Shown piece by piece: positions 1 through 6,834 of a stretch of DNA of 8,807 nt (position 1 is the first letter of the stretch; each line of letters opens with the position of its first letter). Position numbers and translations under genes: made by a program. Origin of the DNA: Kiloniellales bacterium (GTDB taxonomy: Bacteria > Pseudomonadota > Alphaproteobacteria > Kiloniellales > JAKSDN01); contig JAKSDN010001102.1 of NCBI GenBank assembly GCA_022360075.1, forward strand, positions 1-8,807, written 5' to 3'. Under the pieces are notes generated by a model. The model ran no database searches, was not told the DNA's origin, and worked only from the letters and a program-made list of their open reading frames with translations.

Positions 1-381
1 GCCCCCCAGCTCATCGTCGCCCGCGCCGCCGTCCAGCGCGTCGTCGCCCGCCTCTCCAAACACCCAGTCGTTGCCCGCGCCGCCGTTCAGCGTGTCGCTC
101 CCGCTGCCGCCGTACAGCTCGTCGTTGCCCGAGCCGCCGTTCAGCTCGTCGTCGCCCACAGAGCCACTCATGAAGTCATCGCCGTCGTCGCCGTTCAGCG
201 TGTCGTTCCCGCCGCCGCCGTACAGCGTGTCGCCGCCCGCGCCGCCGTACAGCTCGTCGTTCCCTCCAAGGCCGTACAGCGTGTCGCCGCCCGCGCCGCC
301 GTACAGCTCGTCGTTCCCTCCAAGGCCGTGCAGCTCATCGTTGCCCGCGCCGCCGATCAGCAGATCATCTCCCGCAGTACC
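1..381 (-). repeat. RTX block 6, at least 14 nonapeptides, continues past the left edge
   Basis: 381 bases in the window encode 14 full units and the first residue of another (residues 2067 onward), starting GTAGDDLLI. It follows cap 6 and is the counterpart of block 4. It includes a perfect 54-base tandem duplication of two units (221-274 and 275-328). Confidence 0.95.
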
Positions 382-3300
382 GTCTATGGAATTGGCCGAA
401 TCGTCACCCTTCTTGACAGACAGCGACACGGTCTGCCCACCCTCGGTTACGGAGACGGTATCGTCACTCAGCACGTCGGCCGAGTCGATGGCGGCCTGCA
501 GAGAGGCGAAATCGGCCGCCGGATCGCTCGAATCGACCGTCCAGGTCACCGCGTCGCGCACGTCCGCTAACGCATACTCTCCGTCCGCGAACCAGAACGT
601 CTCGACCCCGCTCACGACGTCGGTGCCGTCCGGCGAGCCTTGCCGCATATCCTTAATCGTCAGAATGCGGCTCGGCTTGTCGAACGTGATCTGGTAGTCG
701 CTCTTGTTGCCGGAGTAGTTGACATCGTCGATGCCGGCGCCGCCGTCCAGCGTGTCGTCGCCCGCGCCGCCGTACAGATCGTCGATGCCGTCGCCGCCCG
801 CCAAGGTGTCGTCGCCCGCGTCGCCATCCAGCACGTCGTTGCCCGCGCCGCCGTCCAGCAGGTCATCGCCCGCGTTGCCGTACTGGTAGTCGTTGCCCGC
901 GCCGCCGTACAAGGCGTCGATGCCGTCGCCACCGACCAGGAAGTCGTTGCCCGCGCCGCCGTCCAGCGTGTCGTCGCCCGCCTCTCCAAACACCCAGTCG
1001 TCGCCCGCGCCGCCGTCCAGCGTGTCGTTGCCGGAACCGCCGACCACCTGGTCGTCCCCGGCGCCGCCGGCCAGCGTGTCGTTGCCGTCGCCACCGCCCA
1101 GATCGTCGTTGCCGTCGTCACCGTTCAGAATGTCGTCACCGGCGCCGCCGTACAGCGTGTCGTTCGCGGCACCGCCGTTCAGCGTGTCGTGCCCTTCAAG
1201 GCCGTACAGTTGGTCATCCCCTGCGCCGCCATCCAGAACGTCGTTGCCCTCCTCGCCACGCAAACGGTCGTTGCCGGTACCGCCAAACAGATAGTCATCG
1301 CCGGCCCGGCCGAACAGCACGTCATGGCCCGCGTCACCGGCCATGACGTCGTCACCAGAGATGCCAACCAACGTCGGGTCATCGCCGGCCGTGCCCTTGA
1401 CGACGTTCAGCGTCGTGATCTGCCCACTGTCGTCAATGGTGATGACGTCGCCGTCCGAGGCCGCAGGGATCGCCTCTTCAAGCGTCGCGAACGTCCCCGT
1501 GATGTTGCTACCGGAGACAACCTGCACCGGATTGGTGTCGGCGGTGGTCAGCGTCCAGCCGTCGACCACGATCCCGCCCGGAACAGTTATCTTGTTGAAC
1601 AAGCCAGCACGATTGCCGCCCACGGCGGTCGCGATGACGTCGGCCGGGTCGGACAGCACCTCTGTGAAGACCCAGTTGCGGTCGGCGTCATAGACGTTCA
1701 TGGCGACCTCGAGGACGCCTGCCGAATTCTCGTAAAACTTGTGCTCGAAGGTGTACCAGCCCGCGCTGGTGATCACCGCATGGTTGTCACCGTCAAGCGG
1801 CTGGTTGTTGAATGACGCGTTATTGGCACCGACCAGCAGCGACCCGCCGCCGATGGCACCCTCGACGTGGAACACAAATGGCGACAAAAAGCCGCCAGCC
1901 TGGTTGGTGACCAACCCCGAATAGGAGAAGCCTTCACCGGCGCTCCAGGAGGTGTCGAGATAGACCTTCACCTCGGCCTTGAAGCCGCCGCCGAAGTCCG
2001 CCCGGAGGCCGTCGAATCGCGTAAACGGACCGCCGTGCGAGCCCTCTTCGAGGATCGCGTGCGATGCCCCGTCGGCCGACGGGATGCCGCCATGGCCGCT
2101 GGCGACAATCTGTAAGCTGCCTTGAAGGCCATGCCTGGTCTCGATGCCGTCGGAGCCGGTCTCGAAGTCCTGGCGGAACCGGGTCAGATAGCCCGAGGCA
2201 TCCGGGCTGTTGGCGTCGAGCTCGTAGTGGATGGAATCGGAGAAGACGACACTCTCGACCCCCGTCAGCCTGTCGGTACCGTCGTCACCGTCGAGCGGAT
2301 TGTTGTCGACAATCGTATAGCTGCCATCGTCGTTCCGGGTGATCGTGTAGCCGGAACGGACGCTGGAGTACGTCGCCGAATCAGTCCCCGCGCCGCCGTT
2401 GAGTTCGTCGTTGCCCGCGCCGCCTTCCAGCGTGTCGTCCCCGGCGCCGCCTTCCAACGTGTCGTTCCCGTCGCCTGCGCTCAGCGTATCGTTCCCGGTA
2501 CCACCGTCCAGCAAGTCATCGTCCGCCCAGCCGAGCATCTGGTCGTCCCCGGCGCCGCCGTACAACACGTCGCTCCCGGCCTGGCCATTCACGAGATCAT
2601 TCCCGTCGCCGCCTTCCAGCGTGTCGTTGCCCGAGCCGCCGACCACCTGGTCATCCCCTGCGCCGCCGTCCAGCGTGTCGTCGCCCGAGCCGCCGACCGC
2701 CACGTCATCCCCGGCGCCGCCATCCAGAACGTCGTTCCCGTCAAGGCCGTACAGCGTATCGTTGCCCGCGCCGCCGAGCAGCAGGTCATCTCCCGCAGCA
2801 CCGTCTATGGAATTGGCCGAATCGTCGCCTTTCTGGACAGACAACGTCACGGTCTGCCCGCCCTCGGTCACGGAGACGGTATCCCCATCCACAACGTCGG
2901 CCGAGTCGATGGCGGCCTGTAGAGAGGCGAAATCGGCCCCCGGATCGCTCGAATCGACCGTCCAGGTCACCGCGCCACGCACCGCCGCGAACGTATACTC
3001 TCCGTCGAAGAACCAGAACGTCTCGATCCCGCTCACGATGTCGGTGCCGTCCGGCGAGCCTTGCCGCATATCCTTGATCGTCAGAATGCCGCTCGGCTTG
3101 TCGAAAGTGATCTGGTAGTCGCTCTTGTTGCCGGTGTAGTTGGCATCGTCGGTGCCGGCGCCGCCGTCCAGCGTGTCGTTGCCGCCGCCGCCGTACAGAT
3201 CGTCGACACCGTCGCCGCCCTCCAGCACGTCATCGCCCGCGTCGCCGTACAGGTAGTCGCCGCCCGCGCCGCCGTACAAGGCGTCGATGCCGTCACCGCC

Positions 3301-6300
3301 GCCGAGGAAGTCCTCGCCCGCGCCGCCGTACAACAGGTCGTCGCCCACGTCCCCGGACAGGAAGTCGTCGCCCTCGCCGCCGTCCAGCGTATCGTTGCCG
3401 GAACCGCCGTCCAGACCGTCGTTGCCGGCGCCGCCGTCCAGCTCGTCGTTGCCCGCGTCGCCGGTCAGCGTGTCGTCGCCGCCTTGGCCAAACAATCGGT
3501 CGTTGCCGATCCCGCCGTGCAGCGTGTCGTCGCCCGTCTTGCCGTCCAGCAAGTCGTCGCCCGTGCCGCCGTCCAGCACGTCGTCGCCCGTGCCGCCGTC
3601 CAGCACGTCGTCGCCGGCGCCGGCGAACAGCAGGTCGTTGCCCCCCGAGGCACCCAGAAAGTCGTTCCCGGCACCGCCATACAGCCAATCATCGCCGGCG
3701 CCGGCGAACAGAGTGTCATCGCCCGCCTCACCGACGATGACGTCGTCCCCGGCGCTGCCAGCCAACGACGGGTCAACGCCGGCAGTGCCCTTGACGACGT
3801 TCAGCGTCACGATCTGCGGGCCATCGGCAATGGTGATGACGTCGCCGTCCGAGGCCGCAGGGATCGCCTCTTCTAGCGTCGCGAACGTGCCCGTGATGTT
3901 GCTACCGGAGACAACCTGCACCGGATTGGTGTCGGCGGTGGCCAGCGTCCAGCCGTCGACCACGATCCCGCCCGGAACAGTTATCTTGTTGAACAAGCCA
4001 GCACGATTGCCGCCCACGGCGGTCGCGATGACGTCGGCCGGGTCGGACAGCACCTCCGTGAAGACCCAGTTGCGGTCGGCGTCATAGACGTTCATGGCGA
4101 CCTCGAGGACGCCCGCCGAATTCTCGTAAAACTTGTGCTCGAACGCATACCATCCAGAACTGGTAATCATGGCATGGTTGCTGTCGATAATTGGCTGGCT
4201 GTCGTCTTTCACGTTCCCGGCACCGACCATCAGCAGCGCGCTGCTAGCCTCTCGCTCGACGCGAAACACGAAGTCCCGCAGGGCGCCACCAGACTGCGCG
4301 GAGACATCCACCGTATACTCGAAACCTTCGCCGGCGCTCCAGGTGGTGTCGAGATAGACCTTCACCTCGGTCTTGAAGCCGCCGCCGAAGTCCGCCCGGT
4401 AGCCGTCGAACTGCGTAAACGGACCGGTGTTGCCCAGGCCACCCGTGAGGATCGCGTGCGATGTACCGTCGGCCGACGCGATGCCGCCATTGCCGCTGGT
4501 GACAACCTGCACGGTGCCCTGATGGCCACCGCTTGTATCGATGCCGTCGGACCCGGTCTCGAAGTCCTGGCTGAACCGGGTCAGATAGCCCGAGGCATCC
4601 GGGCTGTTGGCGTCGAGCTCGTACTCGGTGGTAGCGGCGGAGAACTTAACCCGCTCGACCCCCGTCAGCCTGTCGGTACCGTCGTCACCGCTGGCAGGAT
4701 TGTTGTCGACAATCGTATAGCTGCCATCGTCGTTCCGGGTGATCGTGAAGTCGGAACGGATGCCCGTGTACAGCGCCAAATCATCCCCTGCACCGCCGAA
4801 CAGCGTATCGTCGCCGATATCGCCGTGCAGTTCATCGTCCCCTGCGCCGCCAGCCAGAACGTCGTCACCGATGCCGCCGTACAGCCCGGAGGCCTCGGCA
4901 CCGCCAACCAGAAGATCATTGGCCCCACCAGCGTATACAAAATCGGTATGCGTGACAGGCAGCGTCACGGTCTGCCCGCCCTGGATCACGGAGACGGTAT
5001 CCCCATCCAGCACATAGGACGAATCGACAACGTCCTGCAGAGAGGCGAAGTCGGCCCCCGGATCGTTCGGATCGACCGTCCAGGTCATCGGGCCGCCGCG
5101 CAAATTCGCGAACGTATGCGATCCGTCGGCGAACCAGAACGTCTCGATCCCGCTCACGATGTCGGTGCCGTCCGGCGAGTCTTGCCGCAAATCCACGACC
5201 GCCAGGCTACCGTTCGTCTTGTCGAAATCGATCTGATAGTCGCTCCTGCTGCCGTTGTAGATGAGGACGTCCTGCCCGGCGCCGCCGCTCACCGTGTCGT
5301 CGCCCGCGTCGCCGTAAATGTAGTCGCTGCCCGCGCCGCCGTACGAGGCGTCGTTCCCGGCGCCGTCCCATATGGCGTCGTGCCCGTCGCCGCCGTACAG
5401 CAAGTCGTCGCCCGCACCGGCAATCAGCCAGTCGCTGCCCGCACCGCCGCGAAGATCGTCGTTGCCGTCTTCGCCGTACAGCTCGTCGTTCCCGGCACCG
5501 CCGACGATAAGGTCATCTCCGGCGGTACCGTTTAGCGTCTCACCGGAACTGGTGCCCTTCACAAGGGTCAGCGCCGCGCTCTCCGCGCCGGTGTCGTAGA
5601 CGACGACATCACCGTCCTGCCCCGCATCGATCGCCGCCTGAAGCGTGGCATAGTCGGACAGCTTTCCGTTGATCGAGCCGTCGTTGTCGGAATCGGAGAA
5701 CAGAACCGCGCCCGTGAGCGTGCGGCCACTGCCGTCTAGGTTGAGGCCCAGATCGCCGTCGAACGCCTGGCCCGCCGCATTCTGGTCAGAGCTTCCGCTG
5801 ATGCCATCAAAGACCGGTCGGTCGCCGAACAGCAGCTTGGCGGTGTGGGACCGCGGGTCCGGGTCGCCATTGGGGAGCCATGAGCCGATCGATTCGTCGT
5901 TCAGAGCGCCAAGGAAGTAGTCGTGAACCGACGACCAGTTTTGGCCGGTCCCGTCCTGGTACACGCCGGGCTCGTTGATGGCGGCGCCGTCCGCCATCAG
6001 GTAGTCGGCGTAGTGATTGCCGAACTTGACGAGATCCGCAACGGTGGTGGGCTTGGAAAGATCGACTTGCGCATCGAGTGCTGCGAACGCGGCTTGAAAC
6101 GCCGCCACCTGGCTGCCGTTCACTGTCAGGTTGTCATGGCGCTCGAGGGAGATCTGGCTGAGATCAGTATCCACGGACGCGGCGACGGGCTGGCCCTGGT
6201 CGATGGCCGCCGCCGTATAGGTCACCCCGGTCACGTCCAGGGTCCCTTGGCCCGATACGGTCAGCGTGCGCCCGTCGACCTCGCTGCCCGCCACCGCGAT

Positions 6301-6579
6301 GTCCACGTGAGCGTCGCCCGTGGCGATCGTATTGATCAATGACGTACCGAAGCCGGTGCCGCCGAAGGAAACGGTCGAGCCATCGGCAAGCGCCGAGAAG
6401 TCGAGGCCGGTGGCCGTGTCGAGCCCGCTCACGGTGTACGACTGACCGTCGATCCACACCGCATCAATGCCGTTCGCGCCGAACCGCACCTCGACCACCG
6501 CCGTAACGGCGTTGCCGCCGATCACGTCGAAAGACAGAACATCGTTGTTGATAACCGGTTGATAGACGGTGCCGACCAT
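1..6579 (-). CDS. Giant RTX calcium-binding repeat protein, probable type I secretion substrate (3' end outside window)
   Basis: The frame is open from the ATG at 6579 to the left edge with no stop, giving at least 2193 residues; the C-terminus and export signal are not seen. The ATG is the first in its frame after an upstream TGA at 6607-6609, and it has a good ribosome binding site. There is no signal peptide, as expected for this export route. Residues 1 to about 300 are non-repetitive. RTX nonapeptide blocks (GGxGxDxLx) lie at residues 351-440, 551-603, 941-1147, 1260-1403, 1739-1954 and 2067 to the edge. Each is preceded by a cap segment (xATLQAAID...DGDxVxV...VTLxVxKG). Blocks 1 to 5 are each followed by a SDYxI...DGTDxVSGxE module. 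Jelly-roll-like domains sit at about 653-882 and 1452-1680. Folding would be driven by calcium outside the cell. The size and repeats suggest a surface adhesin or matrix protein. No catalytic motif is recognisable, and an enzyme or toxin domain beyond the edge cannot be excluded. It follows the exporter genes, whose substrate it probably is. Confidence 0.95.
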   Translation of the reverse strand, partial: MVGTVYQPVINNDVLSFDVIGGNAVTAVVEVRFGANGIDAVWIDGQSYTVSGLDTATGLDFSALADGSTVSFGGTGFGTSLINTIATGDAHVDIAVAGSEVDGRTLTVSGQGTLDVTGVTYTAAAIDQGQPVAASVDTDLSQISLERHDNLTVNGSQVAAFQAAFAALDAQVDLSKPTTVADLVKFGNHYADYLMADGAAINEPGVYQDGTGQNWSSVHDYFLGALNDESIGSWLPNGDPDPRSHTAKLLFGDRPVFDGISGSSDQNAAGQAFDGDLGLNLDGSGRTLTGAVLFSDSDNDGSINGKLSDYATLQAAIDAGQDGDVVVYDTGAESAALTLVKGTSSGETLNGTAGDDLIVGGAGNDELYGEDGNDDLRGGAGSDWLIAGAGDDLLYGGDGHDAIWDGAGNDASYGGAGSDYIYGDAGDDTVSGGAGQDVLIYNGSRSDYQIDFDKTNGSLAVVDLRQDSPDGTDIVSGIETFWFADGSHTFANLRGGPMTWTVDPNDPGADFASLQDVVDSSYVLDGDTVSVIQGGQTVTLPVTHTDFVYAGGANDLLVGGAEASGLYGGIGDDVLAGGAGDDELHGDIGDDTLFGGAGDDLALYTGIRSDFTITRNDDGSYTIVDNNPASGDDGTDRLTGVERVKFSAATTEYELDANSPDASGYLTRFSQDFETGSDGIDTSGGHQGTVQVVTSGNGGIASADGTSHAILTGGLGNTGPFTQFDGYRADFGGGFKTEVKVYLDTTWSAGEGFEYTVDVSAQSGGALRDFVFRVEREASSALLMVGAGNVKDDSQPIIDSNHAMITSSGWYAFEHKFYENSAGVLEVAMNVYDADRNWVFTEVLSDPADVIATAVGGNRAGLFNKITVPGGIVVDGWTLATADTNPVQVVSGSNITGTFATLEEAIPAASDGDVITIADGPQIVTLNVVKGTAGVDPSLAGSAGDDVIVGEAGDDTLFAGAGDDWLYGGAGNDFLGASGGNDLLFAGAGDDVLDGGTGDDVLDGGTGDDLLDGKTGDDTLHGGIGNDRLFGQGGDDTLTGDAGNDELDGGAGNDGLDGGSGNDTLDGGEGDDFLSGDVGDDLLYGGAGEDFLGGGDGIDALYGGAGGDYLYGDAGDDVLEGGDGVDDLYGGGGNDTLDGGAGTDDANYTGNKSDYQITFDKPSGILTIKDMRQGSPDGTDIVSGIETFWFFDGEYTFAAVRGAVTWTVDSSDPGADFASLQAAIDSADVVDGDTVSVTEGGQTVTLSVQKGDDSANSIDGAAGDDLLLGGAGNDTLYGLDGNDVLDGGAGDDVAVGGSGDDTLDGGAGDDQVVGGSGNDTLEGGDGNDLVNGQAGSDVLYGGAGDDQMLGWADDDLLDGGTGNDTLSAGDGNDTLEGGAGDDTLEGGAGNDELNGGAGTDSATYSSVRSGYTITRNDDGSYTIVDNNPLDGDDGTDRLTGVESVVFSDSIHYELDANSPDASGYLTRFRQDFETGSDGIETRHGLQGSLQIVASGHGGIPSADGASHAILEEGSHGGPFTRFDGLRADFGGGFKAEVKVYLDTSWSAGEGFSYSGLVTNQAGGFLSPFVFHVEGAIGGGSLLVGANNASFNNQPLDGDNHAVITSAGWYTFEHKFYENSAGVLEVAMNVYDADRNWVFTEVLSDPADVIATAVGGNRAGLFNKITVPGGIVVDGWTLTTADTNPVQVVSGSNITGTFATLEEAIPAASDGDVITIDDSGQITTLNVVKGTAGDDPTLVGISGDDVMAGDAGHDVLFGRAGDDYLFGGTGNDRLRGEEGNDVLDGGAGDDQLYGLEGHDTLNGGAANDTLYGGAGDDILNGDDGNDDLGGGDGNDTLAGGAGDDQVVGGSGNDTLDGGAGDDWVFGEAGDDTLDGGAGNDFLVGGDGIDALYGGAGNDYQYGNAGDDLLDGGAGNDVLDGDAGDDTLAGGDGIDDLYGGAGDDTLDGGAGIDDVNYSGNKSDYQITFDKPSRILTIKDMRQGSPDGTDVVSGVETFWFADGEYALADVRDAVTWTVDSSDPAADFASLQAAIDSADVLSDDTVSVTEGGQTVSLSVKKGDDSANSIDGTAGDDLLIGGAGNDELHGLGGNDELYGGAGGDTLYGLGGNDELYGGAGGDTLYGGGGNDTLNGDDGDDFMSGSVGDDELNGGSGNDELYGGSGSDTLNGGAGNDWVFGEAGDDALDGGAGDDELGG
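221..328. repeat. Perfect 54-base tandem duplication inside RTX block 6
   Basis: Bases 221-274 and 275-328 are identical. Each encodes the same two nonapeptides on the minus strand (GGAGGDTLY and GLGGNDELY). Identity at silent positions marks a very recent duplication of one beta-roll turn. Confidence 0.93.
718..1365 (-). repeat. RTX block 5, 24 nonapeptides
   Basis: 648 bases, exactly 24 units (residues 1739-1954), from GISGDDVMA to GGAGIDDVN. It is the counterpart of block 3 (23 units) in the next super-repeat copy, with very similar last units. It also carries a run near 969-1016 ([18 protein letters not shown]) that recurs in block 6 at about 39-86 with few base changes. Confidence 0.96.
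1540..2226 (-). other. Jelly-roll/lectin-like domain, copy 2
   Basis: Residues 1452-1680 repeat copy 1 with the same boundaries, from [17 protein letters not shown] to [10 protein letters not shown]. The C-terminal third matches copy 1 almost base for base. The middle differs strongly ([20 protein letters not shown]) yet keeps strand spacing, so the fold is probably retained while an exposed face changed. Function is inferred as ligand or glycan binding on a secreted adhesin; this is not shown. Confidence 0.6.
2371..2802 (-). repeat. RTX block 4, 16 nonapeptides
   Basis: 432 bases, exactly 16 units (residues 1260-1403), from GAAGDDLLL to GGAGTDSAT. One unit is irregular (GWADDDLLD, lacking the second conserved Gly). 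The block follows cap 4 and precedes a [16 protein letters not shown] module. Confidence 0.96.
3139..3759 (-). repeat. RTX block 3, 23 nonapeptides
   Basis: 621 bases, exactly 23 units of 27 (residues 941-1147), running from GSAGDDVIV to GGAGTDDAN. Nearly all units keep the GGxGxDxLx pattern. A local tandem of near-identical units ([18 protein letters not shown]) points to recent unit gain. The block is bounded by cap 3 upstream and a [14 protein letters not shown] module downstream. Confidence 0.96.
3934..4623 (-). other. Jelly-roll/lectin-like domain, copy 1
   Basis: About 230 residues (653-882) begin [17 protein letters not shown] and end at about [10 protein letters not shown]. The pattern of short strands with conserved aromatic residues ([60 protein letters not shown]) looks like a concanavalin-A-type beta sandwich of the kind that binds carbohydrate. 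This is inferred from the strand pattern; no sugar-binding residue can be assigned. Its N- and C-terminal thirds are almost the same as copy 2, while the middle ([20 protein letters not shown]) has diverged. Confidence 0.6.
4771..4929 (-). repeat. RTX block 2, about 6 nonapeptides, shortest and partly degenerate
   Basis: 159 bases encode residues 551-603. The first unit is one residue short (GGANDLLV) and the second is degenerate (GGAEASGLY, no Asp at the calcium position). Four good units follow ([36 protein letters not shown]). The equivalent block in the next super-repeat copy has 16 units, so this block has either contracted or not yet expanded. Confidence 0.9.
5260..5529 (-). repeat. RTX block 1, 10 nonapeptides
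   Basis: Exactly 270 bases, ten 27-base units, encoding [27 protein letters not shown] and so on to GGAGQDVLI (residues 351-440). In this family each pair of nonapeptides forms one turn of a calcium-bound parallel beta-roll. Several units have a non-aliphatic residue in place of the usual Leu (for example GNDASY), so this block is less regular than the later ones. Confidence 0.95.
5674..6579 (-). other. Non-repetitive N-terminal region of the RTX protein, unrecognised
   Basis: Residues 1 to about 302 contain no RTX repeats and match no family I recognise. The first 130 or so residues read like alternating beta strands rich in Val, Thr and Gly (for example [17 protein letters not shown]). A more helical stretch follows ([20 protein letters not shown] and [19 protein letters not shown]), then an aromatic-containing segment ([19 protein letters not shown]). 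Near its end is an acidic loop, DSDNDGSIN (codons at about 5668-5694), with the D-x-D-x-D-G spacing of an EF-hand or dockerin-type calcium site. It could be the functional head of the protein or an anchoring domain that keeps the adhesin in the export channel; neither is shown by the sequence. Confidence 0.6.
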
Positions 6580-6584
6580 GTCTG

Positions 6585-6593
6585 CTTCCCCTT
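6585..6593 (-). promoter_or_regulatory. Ribosome binding site of the RTX gene
   Basis: AAGGGGAAG on the minus strand ends five bases before the ATG at 6579, a strong purine-rich Shine-Dalgarno match. It supports that ATG as the start and suggests the RTX gene is translated independently of the exporter genes upstream. Confidence 0.75.
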
Positions 6594-6772
6594 GGTTTGC
6601 CAGATCTCAATCGAGTCGCTTGTACGGGCACGGGCACGCGCGCCGACGGCTTGGCCCACAGCCGACCGTCCGGGCGCGCAGACCCGCAAGTGTTCGCACC
6701 GACAGCACTAGCAGTTGCGTCGCGGCCGGGCACCGCAAACAAGGTCCAGATCGGTGGGATCGGTCGCGACCG

Positions 6773-6792
6773 GGAAAACGGCGAACGCCGCC
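6773..6792 (-). terminator. Weak hairpin plus T run, possible terminator or attenuator
   Basis: On the minus strand, CGGC-GTTC-GCCG forms a four-pair GC stem, extended by two G-T wobbles, and runs into TTTTCC, about 45 bases after the stop of the HlyD-type gene. The stem is short and the T run is only four, so this may reduce rather than stop read-through into the RTX gene. Confidence 0.25.
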
Positions 6793-6834
6793 GATTCGAG
6801 AAGCGACGTCATCGCCCCCGCGCGGCGGCCGGCC

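Larger units (their letters stand above)
1..1539 (-). repeat. Super-repeat copy 3, cut by the left edge
   Basis: Cap 5 (about 1384-1539), RTX block 5 (718-1365), DYxI module (about 550-717), cap 6 (about 400-549) and RTX block 6 (1-381) repeat the start of copy 2. By the pattern, a second DYxI module with RNDDGSYTI wording and a third lectin-like domain should follow beyond the edge. Confidence 0.88.
1540..3933 (-). repeat. Super-repeat copy 2, complete, 2394 bases
   Basis: The same seven modules recur in the same order: caps at 3778-3933 and 2821-2970, RTX blocks at 3139-3759 and 2371-2802, DYxI modules at about 2971-3138 and 2227-2370, lectin-like domain at 1540-2226. Landmarks here and in copy 3 are offset by 2394 to 2421 bases, always a multiple of three. 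Confidence 0.9.
3934..5673 (-). repeat. Super-repeat copy 1 (cap-RTX-DYxI-cap-RTX-DYxI-lectin-like)
   Basis: First 1.74-kb occurrence of the seven-module series. Caps are at about 5530-5673 and 4942-5088, RTX blocks at 5260-5529 and 4771-4929, and DYxI modules at about 5089-5259 and 4624-4770. The lectin-like domain is at 3934-4623. It is shorter than copy 2 mainly because its RTX blocks have 10 and 6 units, not 23 and 16, and its caps and first DYxI module are the most diverged, as expected for the older copy. Confidence 0.85.
6580..6834. other. Intergenic gap between the membrane fusion protein gene and the RTX gene
   Basis: These 255 bases hold no convincing gene. They contain a perfect 12-base palindrome cggtcgcgaccg (6761-6772), a nearby direct repeat of gatcggt (about 6749-6765), and a GC hairpin with a T run on the minus strand just upstream of them. 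The length contrasts with the 20-base spacing of the two exporter genes, so separate transcription or attenuation of the RTX gene is plausible. I could not pick out a convincing -35/-10 pair. Confidence 0.6.

Noticed and set aside
1..1365. Regular short repeats that could suggest a CRISPR array or satellite DNA
   Set aside because: Units are contiguous 27-base codon repeats without unique spacers, and they encode RTX nonapeptides in a continuous frame.
640..1815. Long plus-strand open frame with repeated [12 protein letters not shown] units
   Set aside because: It is the antisense reading of RTX blocks. The 27-base periodicity and high GC content leave several frames open at once, and it ignores the clear nonapeptide code on the minus strand.
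660..3776. Minus-strand frames with repeated [16 protein letters not shown] units
   Set aside because: These are frame-shifted readings of the same RTX DNA. The adjacent frame gives an intact conserved protein along the entire region.
2399..4087. Plus-strand frames rich in Ser-Pro-Pro ([15 protein letters not shown] type), resembling a cell-wall proline-rich protein
   Set aside because: They also mirror the GGxGxDxLx codons in another frame, and they break at module borders where the minus-strand frame continues.
6464..6742. Small minus-strand frame starting in the gap and overlapping the RTX start
   Set aside because: It overlaps the well-supported RTX N-terminus in another frame, is Arg-rich and low in complexity, and has no recognisable feature.
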